Shown: piece by piece, positions 1 to 10,700 of the stretch | Layout: each line of letters starts with the position of its first letter | Numbering within the stretch: the stretch's first letter is position 1 | Source: Caldifarciminota bacterium | Lineage (GTDB): Bacteria > Hydrothermota > Tepidihabitantia > Tepidihabitantales > DTDR01 | Length of the DNA: 58,530 bases | Direction of reading: 5' to 3' | Assembly: GCA_025060715.1 (NCBI GenBank) | Contig: JANXBG010000007.1 | Span: forward strand, 1-58,530 | Notes under the pieces: model-generated | What the model saw: the letters and a program-made list of their open reading frames with translations, nothing else | Databases searched by the model: none | Told to the model about the DNA's origin: nothing | Position numbers and translations under genes: made by a program

Positions 1-99
1 ATATTTATCAATTTACCAATCATTTAGATTTTAGCAGAGAAAGAGATAGTTATTAAAACCCAATTTAATATATATTCAAAAACTTCATTTGGGTATAAT

Positions 100-790
100 A
101 TGAATAATCTCACTTTAGAAAAATTAAAATCCTTAGGTTTAACTCATTTGGATGAAAACTCTGCTAATTTTCTAAATTGTTTATAGTTGGTAATGATTTT
201 TAAAATTGATATAAACATTTAAAGGTACGAAAATAAAAAACCTACTAAAGTAATATTTAACAAAAGAACAAATTAATTTAATTTTAAACGGGTTAAAAGG
301 ATTATAAAATCTTTGCAAAATAATCTAACCCTAATAATTATAAATAACTTATGGGAAAACAATTCACGGTATCCATTACATTCATATATTGTAGAAGTAA
401 TGGGAAAAAATAGGATATAAGTTAATACCTAAGTATTACCTTTGAATGCATTCTTGACTTTTGGAAACCACCAAAATGAAATAAAGAAGATGAAATGGAT
501 TAAAACGCATCCTCCTGGACCTACAGGTGTGGGAAAAACTTTAGAGGTTTTTAGGAATTGAAGAAAATAATATTTCTGATCCCCATGTTACAATGATTGA
601 GTTAAAAACTGTAAGAAAAAACTAAAAGATTATAATTACATTAAATCTGATTAATACAGAGAAAGAAATTTTAGGTTATTTTATTATATGTAAAAGCAAA
701 AACCAGAGGCAAGGCAAAGAATTTGATATAATGAAGTTTGGCTTTTATTTAGCCCAAAATTTCGCAGATTTCCGATTATTTGTTTTTCAA
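100..790 (+). pseudogene. degraded MvaI/BcnI-like type II restriction endonuclease remnant (multiple frameshifts and stops)
   Basis: Frame from 481 reads IKKMKWIKTHPPGPTGVGKTLE (to 546). After a frameshift, the frame from 548 reads FLGIEENNISDPHVTMIELKTVRKN* (to 625). Further downstream KAKTRGKAK and EFDIMKFGFYLAQNF occur in different frames. The order THxxGxTGxGKTLExxLGIEENN...ELKTxR matches my recollection of the MvaI/BcnI family. No intact ORF. Confidence 0.58.
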
Positions 791-894
791 ATTATTATCC
801 TTTTCACTATTTTTGTAAGGTAAAGGGACACCTCTTTAAATAAACTTCACATTTTTGTTGAAAATTTTATATAAGAATATATGCCTTAATTGTT

Positions 895-1137
895 TTGACA
901 ACAACTTTGGTATTAATTTTTAAAAAGGAATTGCCTAAATCTCTTGTTTTTCTTTTGATTATCTTATGGATACTAGTGATTATTGGTGTTATCTTTTGGT
1001 TGATAATTATTAGACCCGAAATTATTTTAAGTCCCTTAGATTTTTTAAGAGCCCTTTATGTTTTGGGAGGTCCTTTAATTTTTCTTCTTGGCTTTGTTTT
1101 GATTTGGGAGTTAATAAAATTTCTCTGGCGATTATGA
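895..1137 (+). CDS. small hydrophobic membrane protein (TTG start)
   Basis: 80-aa ORF with two hydrophobic segments; start uncertain because TTGACA at 895 also resembles a -35 box. Confidence 0.4.
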   Translation: MTTTLVLIFKKELPKSLVFLLIILWILVIIGVIFWLIIIRPEIILSPLDFLRALYVLGGPLIFLLGFVLIWELIKFLWRL

Positions 1138-1145
1138 ATTTTCTA

Positions 1146-2246
1146 CTAAATAGGTATCAATTCAACAACCAGTTCTAAATTTTTTGTTTGAGGAAAGAAA
1201 TCAAAGAAAGCAACCGATTTTATTTTGTACTTGGTAAGTTCTTTAAGGTCCTTTACTAATTGATTAAGATTACAGGAGATATAGATTATCAATTCTGGTT
1301 TAATTTTATTTAAATAATTTATTGCCTTCGGATGGATACCTGCCCTTGGTGGGTCAGCAAGAACAAATAAAGGATTTTTTAAAGAGATTTCTTTTATGTT
1401 TTTATCTTCTAATAAGATAGGATAGACATTTTTGACCTTATTTATCTCACAATTCTTTTTTACTAAATTTAATGACAAGGGATGGTTATCGATGACAATT
1501 ACTGATTGGAATTTATTGCTGTTCATAATTCCAAAAACTCCCACACCACCATAGAAATCTAAGAGGTTTCCATTGGTAGTATCATATTTTTCTAAAATTT
1601 GGGCAACATATTGATGTAGTTTTTCAGTTAACTCATCATTCACTTGGAAAAATCCTTGAGAATGGAAATAAAATTCTTTTTTATTTACTATTGTATATAA
1701 CAAATCAATTCCTTTAATAACCTGGTAATTTTCCGAAACACTGACATCAGTATTTGGCGGTACCTCACAGATTATAAGATTATCAGCCGAAGTTATAAAA
1801 GCAAAGTTAGCAATAGATTTTATTGCTTCTTCTTTTTTGGGACTTTCTTGATTAATAACAATAGAAATAGTAGAGGTTAAGGCACTGCGGATTACTGCAT
1901 AGCGAAAAGTACCAATATGTTTTCTGATATCAAAGGAATCTACCTCTTTAAAAAAATCTCTTATTTCTTTTAAAAGAGTATTTATTTTTTCTTTGGCAAT
2001 TAAACAATATTCAATATCAACAAATTTATACCATTTTCCCTTTTCTCTTAAACCGATGCCATTTTTAAAAAAGGCAAAATCCATTCGGTTACGATAGTGA
2101 AAAGGTTGAGAAGGAAATACTTCTTTAATATCCGTATTGAGATATTTTTTAATCAAATCAATTTTCTTATTCAACTGCTCTTCATAAGATAAATCTTGGA
2201 AATCGCATCCGCCACATTTATTAAAATAAGGACATATTTTTTCCAT
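1146..2246 (-). CDS. class I SAM-dependent RNA (uracil-5-)-methyltransferase, TrmA/RlmD family, short form
   Basis: N-terminal CPYFNKCGGCDFQ Fe-S cysteines; FLDFYGGVGVFG; ADPPRAG; YISCN. Confidence 0.88.
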   Translation of the reverse strand: MEKICPYFNKCGGCDFQDLSYEEQLNKKIDLIKKYLNTDIKEVFPSQPFHYRNRMDFAFFKNGIGLREKGKWYKFVDIEYCLIAKEKINTLLKEIRDFFKEVDSFDIRKHIGTFRYAVIRSALTSTISIVINQESPKKEEAIKSIANFAFITSADNLIICEVPPNTDVSVSENYQVIKGIDLLYTIVNKKEFYFHSQGFFQVNDELTEKLHQYVAQILEKYDTTNGNLLDFYGGVGVFGIMNSNKFQSVIVIDNHPLSLNLVKKNCEINKVKNVYPILLEDKNIKEISLKNPLFVLADPPRAGIHPKAINYLNKIKPELIIYISCNLNQLVKDLKELTKYKIKSVAFFDFFPQTKNLELVVELIPI

Positions 2247-2247
2247 T

Positions 2248-3141
2248 TTATCTTCGGGGATGAAAGGTATTATAAATTTGTTTTAAATACTCTTTATTTA
2301 ATTTAGTATAGATTTGGGTTGTAGAAATATTGGAATGGCCTAATAATTCTTGAACAATCCTGAGGTTCGCTCCACCTTCTAAAAGATGGGTAGCAAAAGT
2401 ATGACGAAAAGTATGGGGAGTAACTTTTTTTTCTATACCTGCTAATTTTACATATTTTTTTAGAATTTTCCAAAAACCCATTCTAGTAAGTTTTTTACCT
2501 CTCTGGTTTAAAAATAGATAAGGTGTTGATATTTCTTTTTTATTTAAAAGAGTAGGTCGCACAATATTAAGATATTCCTTTATTGCTAAAATTGCTGGCT
2601 CACCAATTGGAACAATTCTTTCTTTATTTCTTTTACCCATAACTCTTATAAACCCTTCTTCTAAATTTAAATCATTCACCTTTAAATTTAAAAGTTCGGA
2701 AATTCTAATACCAGTGGCATAAAGCAATTCAAACATTGCTTTTGTTCTGATACTTTCTTTATCTTTTTTATACTCTGTGGCATTTAGTAATTTTTCTACT
2801 TCTGAGATAGTTAACACAGTAGGTAACCTTCTTTTTACTTTTGGAAGTTCAATCTCTTCTAAAGGATTTTTTGAGATTATTCCCTCTTTATTTAAAAAAT
2901 AAAAAAAGGATTTCAAAGAAGAAATTTTTCGGGCCACTGTGGAAGAGCTTCTTTTTTTTATTATAAGATAATGAATAAAGCCTTTTATATCTTCTTCAGA
3001 AATATCTGTAAAATCTTTTTTTAACCAATTTAAAAATTCGGTTGTATCCTTTAAATAAAATTCAGAAGAGCTTTTGCTCAATTTTCTTTCTAAAAGAAGA
3101 TAAGAATGAAAACTTTCAATTAGATTATTTAAAGATATCAT
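2248..3141 (-). CDS. xerC: tyrosine recombinase XerC/XerD-like
   Basis: ATGIRISELL...HTFRHTFATHLLEGGANLRIVQELLGHSNISTTQIYTKL; about 297 aa with an N-terminal SAM-like domain. Confidence 0.88.
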   Translation of the reverse strand: MISLNNLIESFHSYLLLERKLSKSSSEFYLKDTTEFLNWLKKDFTDISEEDIKGFIHYLIIKKRSSSTVARKISSLKSFFYFLNKEGIISKNPLEEIELPKVKRRLPTVLTISEVEKLLNATEYKKDKESIRTKAMFELLYATGIRISELLNLKVNDLNLEEGFIRVMGKRNKERIVPIGEPAILAIKEYLNIVRPTLLNKKEISTPYLFLNQRGKKLTRMGFWKILKKYVKLAGIEKKVTPHTFRHTFATHLLEGGANLRIVQELLGHSNISTTQIYTKLNKEYLKQIYNTFHPRR

Positions 3142-4708
3142 CTTTTGTTAAAATTGTATCTTTCTTAAAGTTTATATCATCTTTTTCTGGATGGTTAATA
3201 TTAAAATGAAGACCGCGCGATTCTTTTCTTAGACTTGCAGAATAAGCAATTAATAAACCACAGAGAATCATATTTTTCGCTTCCAAAGAAGAGATATTAA
3301 CACCTTTCTCTAAAATTTTATAGATCTCTTCTTTTAATTCATGCAACTCTTCTACAGCTGAGGTTAAATCTTTATCATTGCGAACGATTCCAACTTTATC
3401 CCACATCAATTTTTTTAACCTTTTAACTAATTCTTCAATTTTCTTATCCTCTTCACAGAGTTTTTCAACTTTTAAATTAAGGTTTTTTGGTATTCTTTTT
3501 TCTTTTAATAATTCTTTTGATTTTAAATAGGCCCTTTCGGCAAATACTAGAGATTCTAATAATGAATTGGAGGCTAGACGATTAGCACCATGCATTCCAG
3601 AACAGGCCGTTTCACCAGCGGCTAGAAGATTTTTTATGGCAGTCTCCCCATATTCATTTATTAAAATTCCTCCGCAAATATAATGCGCAGCTGGAACTAC
3701 AGGAATTGGTTGTTTAGTAATATCAATTCCAAAATTTAAACAGGTTTCGTATATGTGAGGGAAACGGGTTTTCACTTTTTCAGGATTTAGATGGGTTAGA
3801 TCTAATAGAACATATTCTTCTTTTCTCTTTTTCAATTCCCTATCAATTGCTAAAGCGACAACATCTCTGGGAGCTAAGCAGCCAAGGGGATGATATTTTT
3901 CCATAAAAGTTTTACCATCAATTGTTTTTAAAATTCCTCCCTCTCCTCTTACGGCTTCAGAAATTAGAAAGGCACGATTATTGATTTTCTTTCCAAAAAG
4001 AGAAGTAGGATGAAATTGGATAAATTCCATATTGGCAATTTTTGCTCCCTTTTCAAAAGCGATAGCAATCCCGTCACCGGTAGCGATTGGTGGATTAGTA
4101 GTGTGTAGATAAACCTGACCCAAACCACCGGTTGCTAAAAGGGTGAGATTTGATATTATTTTTATAAATTTCTTCTCTTTTTGGGACAAAGCATAGGCAC
4201 CAAAGCAGGTATTCTCTTCTACAAGAAGATTAGTAAGAAAACAATTTTCTATTATTTTAACATTTTTTTCTTTAACTTTTTTAATTAAAGTTTTTTCAAT
4301 TGCGTAACCGGTATAATCTTTCACATGAACAATCCTTCTCCGAGAATGGCCTCCTTCTTTTCCTAATTCAAATCTTAATTTACCCAAAGAATTATGATAA
4401 GTTAAAAATTCTACACCTAAATGGTATAATTCATAAACAAGCCTTGGGCCTTCTTCGCACACAATTTTAACGATATTTTCTTTTGCTAAACCTTCACCAG
4501 CTTTTATCGTATCTTCATAATGGATAGCCGGTGAATCGTCCTCTCCTAAAGCGGCAGCAATTCCACCTTGAGCATAATTTGTATTACTTTCACTACTCTC
4601 TTTTTTAGTAATTAATAAAACATTACCAAAATCAGCCATCCTGTAAGCATACCATAAACCAGCTATTCCGCTGCCAACAATTAAAACATCAGTTTTTAAA
4701 ATCTCCAT
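3125..4708 (-). CDS. nadB: L-aspartate oxidase
   Basis: VGSGIAGLWYAYRMA FAD motif, NYAQGGIAAALGEDDSP, EGGHSRRRIVH, AAHYICGGI, GETACSGMHGANRLASNSLLE. Confidence 0.95.
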   Translation of the reverse strand: MEILKTDVLIVGSGIAGLWYAYRMADFGNVLLITKKESSESNTNYAQGGIAAALGEDDSPAIHYEDTIKAGEGLAKENIVKIVCEEGPRLVYELYHLGVEFLTYHNSLGKLRFELGKEGGHSRRRIVHVKDYTGYAIEKTLIKKVKEKNVKIIENCFLTNLLVEENTCFGAYALSQKEKKFIKIISNLTLLATGGLGQVYLHTTNPPIATGDGIAIAFEKGAKIANMEFIQFHPTSLFGKKINNRAFLISEAVRGEGGILKTIDGKTFMEKYHPLGCLAPRDVVALAIDRELKKRKEEYVLLDLTHLNPEKVKTRFPHIYETCLNFGIDITKQPIPVVPAAHYICGGILINEYGETAIKNLLAAGETACSGMHGANRLASNSLLESLVFAERAYLKSKELLKEKRIPKNLNLKVEKLCEEDKKIEELVKRLKKLMWDKVGIVRNDKDLTSAVEELHELKEEIYKILEKGVNISSLEAKNMILCGLLIAYSASLRKESRGLHFNINHPEKDDINFKKDTILTKDDIFK

Positions 4709-4709
4709 A

Positions 4710-5303
4710 TCAAAAATTATAACTTACCTTAAAACCGGAAGGATTAAATTCAAAGGAAATTTTTTTACTCTTACTAAGAAATAAACAGTTCAAAAAAGAA
4801 CCTAATCTTAATAGAATTGAACCTGAAAGAAAGAAAGAAGAAACCATTTTTTTATTTCTTGCTTCCCTTCTTTTTTTAAAATAATCCATTCTTAAAGAAT
4901 CATTTTCCCAGTGCCAACTATCTTTATCAAAATAACCATTCTTTTTTAAATATTCTTTCTGTTTTTCTGGGTCCTCAGGAAATTTATCGCGGGCTTCTCT
5001 TAAAACATCTTTGTTATATTCTTCACTGGAAGAATAAGTTTCTAAAAGGTTGAAATATTTTTCATTTTGTAAAGGATTTGCTTTTGCATACTGGCAGGCA
5101 AAAATTTTGGCGTTCTCATTTTCCTTTTTTGATAAGAAATTAAAGGTTTGATAAAAGGAAAGAAAAATAATATCTGAATAGATAAAATATTCACCCTTTT
5201 TCTCTTTTAAAAGTAATTCACCAGTACCAGGAATAACCAATGAAGATAAGGCATAAAATTGAGGTTTTAAACCAAAAAGATAAGAAAGTAAAAGAAGAAT
5301 CAT
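4710..5303 (-). CDS. hypothetical protein with N-terminal hydrophobic segment
   Basis: 197-aa ORF in a tight operon with flanking genes. Confidence 0.6.
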   Translation of the reverse strand: MILLLLSYLFGLKPQFYALSSLVIPGTGELLLKEKKGEYFIYSDIIFLSFYQTFNFLSKKENENAKIFACQYAKANPLQNEKYFNLLETYSSSEEYNKDVLREARDKFPEDPEKQKEYLKKNGYFDKDSWHWENDSLRMDYFKKRREARNKKMVSSFFLSGSILLRLGSFLNCLFLSKSKKISFEFNPSGFKVSYNF

Positions 5304-7774
5304 TTTATCGCTCCTTTTAAATAAATAATTTTTTTGAAATTTTTATCTTTTTTTACAAAATAAATCCCTGTCCTTAAATTCTTTTTATAAATCTTTCCAA
5401 TTACAGAAAAAATTTCTTCCTCTTTAAAATCTAATTTAGAAATAATTTTTGTTTTTTTAATATCTTCTAAAAAAAGATAATTTTTCTTCACAATCTTAGC
5501 ATAAACATCCCATCCTTTATGTCTTCTATTATCAATCCAAGAGAAACAGAGAAAATTATTTATTGAAGAAATACTTTGAGATAAAATCCATTGGTTATTT
5601 CCAAAAAACCAATCAGGCTCATGAACCAACCGATTATTACTAATCTTATTACCAAAATAATCAAACCTTTGAGCATAAACATCCACATCACCATATCCTT
5701 TTCTAAAATCACAAAAAGTAATTACAAACTCACCATCAGCAGTAAAACTTATTGATGGAGAATATTGATCATATACGGTATGATCATCATTTACCAATAT
5801 ATTTCTACCAATCCTCTCACCATTAATTTTAAAAATTTGACAATAAATATCAGTATTACCGTTTCTTTCATCTTCCCAACTAACTACAATTATTGAATCC
5901 TTAAAAGCACAAGTAGGATAACCTTGAAAATTATTTGTTATATCATTTACTAAAATACTAGGATTATTGCCAATTTTTAAATAAATATTATATTCACCTA
6001 AACGATTATCCATCCAAGTAAATATTGGCAAAGTATCAGCAAAAGTTATAAATCCATATAATGCGTCCCCTTCATTATTATCACTTATTTTAAAATTATT
6101 ACCAATTTTATTTCCTAAGGAATCAAAAAATTGTCCATATATTGCGCCATTTTCTTCCCTGTGATCAGTCCAAATCACTAAAAATTTCCCTGTGGAAGAA
6201 CTTGCCACAATAGGCCAATCTTGAAAATTGTTATTAGTATCATCATTTATTTTAAAATTCCTACCAATTAAATTTCCAAAAGGGGTTATTATTTGACCAT
6301 AAATATCCGTGTTTCCTTTTCTCAAGGATAACCAAGCAACAAGAGCTTTATTATAGCAGTTTAATCCGAAGGATGGAAAAAAATTATAACTAACTTCACT
6401 TATTTTTTTATTGGGAATTAAAAAATTTCCTAAGGTGTCAAAAAAAGTTGCATAAATATGACACTCTTCTTTCCGCTCATCTTCCCAACAGATTCCAAAG
6501 AATTGTTGATTAGCAGAAATAAAGGGACATCTTTGATGAGAAGAAGCATAATCATTATTGATTTTAAAATTGTTACCAATTTTTATATTATTTTCATCAT
6601 AAAACTGGGCATAAATATCATCGTTTCCTTCTCTTTTATCTTGCCATAAAATTAGATGAGAATTGTTAGAAAGGGAAACAACCCAAGGAGAATTTTGAGA
6701 CAAATTAGACAAGTCATCATTAACTAATTCATTATTTCCAATTCTTATTCCTTCTTGGGTTAATCGTTGTTTATAAATATCCCAATTGCCTCTTCTTTCA
6801 CAACTAAAAGCGATAATGAAATTTCCTAAAGTGTCAGCGGAACAGCTCGGTGAATTTTGATTTGCTAATGTATTATCATCGTTGATAAGAAAATTATTAC
6901 CTATTCTTCGGTTTAAGGAATCAAAAATTTGGGCGTAGATATCCCAATTGCCATTCCTTTCATCTTCCCAGACTACTAACCAATAATTATTTTTGTTTAC
7001 GTAAATTCTTGGAGAAAATTGCCAGGCAGAAGTATTATCGTCATTAATTTTAAAATTATTGCCAATACGATTTCCATAAAAATCAAAAATCTGACAGTAT
7101 ATATCCCAATTACCATTTCTCCCATCCTCCCAAAGGATTATAAATTGACCATTACTTTTTACCCCAATGCTTGCTGAATATTGCCAAGCAAATCCGATAG
7201 GATCATCATTAACTCGTAAATTATTACCTATTTTATTACCATTTTCGTCAAAAATTTGTAGATAAATATCTCCATAATCATTTCGCCAATCTTCCCAAAC
7301 GATTACAAATTTTCTATTTGGTAGGAAGGCTATTGATACCCCTCTTTGGTCTTGGGAAGTATTGTCATCATTTGCTTTCCGATTATTGAAAAGCCTGTTT
7401 CCTAAAGAATCATAAATTTGATAATAAATATCAGAATTACAATTTCTTCTATCTTCCCAAGCAACCGCAATTCGGTTATCAAAAAACGCAACTGCTGGTT
7501 CACCTTTCCATCTTAAACCTCCATCATCACTTACCCTTTCTTCTTCCATTAATCTTTGACCATTCAAATTAAGAATTAAAAAGTAGGGAGAGGAGTTGCC
7601 ATCTCGGAAATCACTAAAGGTAATTGCTATTCTTCCTCCCCAGGAGATACCTTTTGGTAGTTCCTGAGTTGCGCCACCTATATTATCATCGTTTATCAAA
7701 AAATCATTTCTAATAATTGAATCCCTTATCTCTCCTTTCAAGTATAAAATTAATAAAATTAACAAAAGTCTCAT
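5300..7774 (-). CDS. secreted repeat protein (about 14 WEDxRNGNxDIYxQIFD...GNNFxINDD units) with C-terminal sorting-like tail
   Basis: Signal-peptide-like N-terminus; repeat period about 50-57 aa; C-terminus KKNLRTGIYFVKKDKNFKKIIYLKG. Confidence 0.8.
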   Translation of the reverse strand: MRLLLILLILYLKGEIRDSIIRNDFLINDDNIGGATQELPKGISWGGRIAITFSDFRDGNSSPYFLILNLNGQRLMEEERVSDDGGLRWKGEPAVAFFDNRIAVAWEDRRNCNSDIYYQIYDSLGNRLFNNRKANDDNTSQDQRGVSIAFLPNRKFVIVWEDWRNDYGDIYLQIFDENGNKIGNNLRVNDDPIGFAWQYSASIGVKSNGQFIILWEDGRNGNWDIYCQIFDFYGNRIGNNFKINDDNTSAWQFSPRIYVNKNNYWLVVWEDERNGNWDIYAQIFDSLNRRIGNNFLINDDNTLANQNSPSCSADTLGNFIIAFSCERRGNWDIYKQRLTQEGIRIGNNELVNDDLSNLSQNSPWVVSLSNNSHLILWQDKREGNDDIYAQFYDENNIKIGNNFKINNDYASSHQRCPFISANQQFFGICWEDERKEECHIYATFFDTLGNFLIPNKKISEVSYNFFPSFGLNCYNKALVAWLSLRKGNTDIYGQIITPFGNLIGRNFKINDDTNNNFQDWPIVASSSTGKFLVIWTDHREENGAIYGQFFDSLGNKIGNNFKISDNNEGDALYGFITFADTLPIFTWMDNRLGEYNIYLKIGNNPSILVNDITNNFQGYPTCAFKDSIIVVSWEDERNGNTDIYCQIFKINGERIGRNILVNDDHTVYDQYSPSISFTADGEFVITFCDFRKGYGDVDVYAQRFDYFGNKISNNRLVHEPDWFFGNNQWILSQSISSINNFLCFSWIDNRRHKGWDVYAKIVKKNYLFLEDIKKTKIISKLDFKEEEIFSVIGKIYKKNLRTGIYFVKKDKNFKKIIYLKGAIK

Positions 7775-10700
7775 TTCACAATGCCAAATTTATAGTATCT
7801 TACTTCTTTTGTATCAGAAAAACTAATTTCTAATTTTAAAAGATAAACACCGCTTTTAAACTTTTTAATATCAATCTCATATTCATTATCAATCACTTTT
7901 ATGTTCTTTATTTTTCTTTCTAATAATTTCTTAAAGGAGAAATCATAAATTTCAATTTTTGCTTCAATCGCTTCTTTTGTGGTTTTAAATCGTAAATATC
8001 CTCTTTGGTCATTGATTGTAATCGGATTAGGATAAACATAAAAATAATTGATAAGAGATTTATTAGAAATTGCCTCTTTTTCTAATTTTTTTAAAATTCT
8101 TCCATCCCTTTCGGTTGTTGATAATTTTGTCTGCCAAAATATATCTTTCTCTTTTCCAAAAGTATTATATACATATAAATATCTATCCTCAGTAGTTAAA
8201 ATTAATTCAATCAAGGAATCATTATCTAAATCGGTAATAAAAGGAACAGTTTTTATTCCTCCGGTAGTAAATAATCTTTGCTGATTATTTATAGAAACAC
8301 CAAAATTCGGAAGACCAGCAAAGATATCGCAAATTTCGTTACCATCAAAATCACCGATAATTGGCGAAGTATAAAAATAAAAGGGTATTTCTTCATAAAA
8401 AAGATAGCCGTTTAAAATTATTTCTTTAAGATAAATAGAATCAAAAATAATTGGAAAGTTTTCGATTAAGGTAAGATTATAATTAAAAGCAAAAATTTTA
8501 TTTTTGCTGAAAGTTATAATATCATAATTTTTATCGTTGTTCACATCACCAATTGCTATATAAGAAAAAGCAGGATATTCCATAATTTCTTTGGAAGAAT
8601 ACTTAATATCTCCTTCCGGAGAGATAATAAATAATTTATAATTTAAGTTAATGGGAACTAATAAAAGAATCTCTTTATTTTTATCATTATCAAAATCAAA
8701 AACTATTGGAGAAGAAGGAGAAGAAAAAGGAGAATAGGAGAGAGAAATTGGAAAACCATTTTTCATTCTTCCTTCAAAAGATACCAAATGCAATTGATTA
8801 TTATCAGTAAGAATAACAATGTAAGAATCACAAATAGCCGGTGTTAATTTTATTTTTCCGATAAGTTTTATTGGAAAATTCTCTTTTATTCTTCCTTCCC
8901 CATTAATTATATATAAATATCCTTTTTCTGTTCCAACAATGATTTCTTTTTTGTTATTATTATCGATATCATATAGCAATACTTCGCTTTTTATTTCACC
9001 ATTTAAAAACAGATCAAAGAGGACATTACCAAAAGCATCAATAACAACTATTCGTTCGTAGGAAATAACCACAATTTCTAACATACTATCACCCGTAATA
9101 TCACCTATAGATAAATCTGAGGTTATCTCTAAAGGTAATTGACAAAGAATTTCATATCCCAAATAAGGTTCTCCATTGGGTTCGTAAGCATAAATTATTC
9201 CCGTTGAGCAAGGAACAATTACTTCTTTTATTCCATCACAATTTAAGTCCTTTCCTAAAGGAGATAATAAAGGTTCGGAAAAATTTCTTATCAATTCCTT
9301 CTTTAACAATTTGTTTTTAAAAGAAAAATACATAATTGTTTCTGGTTCAGAATGGATATAAAATTGGTAATAAGTTTTCCCATAATAACCATCGCTACTA
9401 GGAGAAGTATTTTCGGTTAGGCTATCTAAAAAACCGCCTTTAAAAAAAGGGTCATATTTAGAACCGACCATCTCATAATAATCTTGATAAATAAATTTAT
9501 CAAAATCCTGAATTCCGTCAGCTTCTACTAAATCAACCCCTTTATGAGAAGGATTGATATTTATGGCATTATAGGGTCCGTATTCCCTAATTATTTTTTC
9601 ATCAATATGCCAGATTAAAATTCCGCTTCCAGCCAGGAAAAAATCATATTCACCGTCTTCAACACCAATAACAACCCCATTTTCTCTTTTAACAACAATC
9701 GTATCTTTTTTACGTATATCTGTTTGACGATTTTCAATCAAAAAATATTCATCTTCAGAAATAGGAATTTTATAAATAAAAGTTAAAGTTTCTCTTTCAG
9801 AAAATAATAAAGAGTCCATACACATTGTAAAACAAGCCAAATTATTAGTTGATAAATTAACAACTTTGGGTTCTACAAAACCAAATAAAATTTTATGAAA
9901 AGGATCAAGAGAAGAAGGAATTGTTCCTGGTGGGCAATCATGACTACCAAGCCAACCGCCATATCCCATTAAACTCCAGCCACCAACTCCCATAGAATGC
10001 CCGGTAACGTCATATAAATCATAACCACCGAGAGGATGAACAAACTCATGGGCAAGAAGCCCCAGCATCCCCATCATTCCGTAATAATTAATCCCTCCTT
10101 CATATAAAGTATCCTGCCTTGTCATTTCGGGCAAAATACAGGCAATATCAATTCTTTTTTTACCATTGTCAACTTCAATATAGGGTTTTCCTAAATAATA
10201 TTCTAAGGCTTCACTGTTAATTGTGGCTGCCCATAAATCAAAAGGCGAATTTTCTTTTATATCAGTTTGGGCACAAGAGCCAGCATGAAAAATTATAAAA
10301 TAGTCATAATCACTAAAATTAATATTAGTATCTTGGTCAGCAATAGTAAAAGCATCTTCCATTAATCGACACAATCCCATTTCTACTCCCCGAAAATCGT
10401 AATTGGGCCATTTCCACATAGTATCACCATAATATTTCATTTCGTATGGTAATTGATAGGCATCTAAAACTCCCTCTGGCATTACTTTAAATTCAATATG
10501 AAGCTTTCCTAAGGAATTATGCCAAAAATAATTTCTTAGTCCTAATAAAAGATTTTCAAAATATTTCTTAGTATGGGGAGGGTCATAATAAAGTCCATCT
10601 TCTTCGGTTAAAAATCCTTTTAAATCCATTTTTCCATTTCCAGTAGTTAAAGTATCGTTATCTTCTTTAAATTCTACTCTAATTGCTAATACTCTTATCG

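Noticed and set aside
520-540. GPTGVGKT read as a Walker A P-loop of an ATPase
   Set aside because: The downstream continuation FLGIEENN...ELKTVR and the upstream WIKTH fit the MvaI/BcnI endonuclease core better than any P-loop ATPase; no Walker B follows.
2248-3141. Phage or integron integrase marking a mobile element
   Set aside because: The sequence looks like chromosomal XerC/XerD, is in an operon-like arrangement with nadB and an RNA methyltransferase, and there are no att-like repeats or phage genes nearby.
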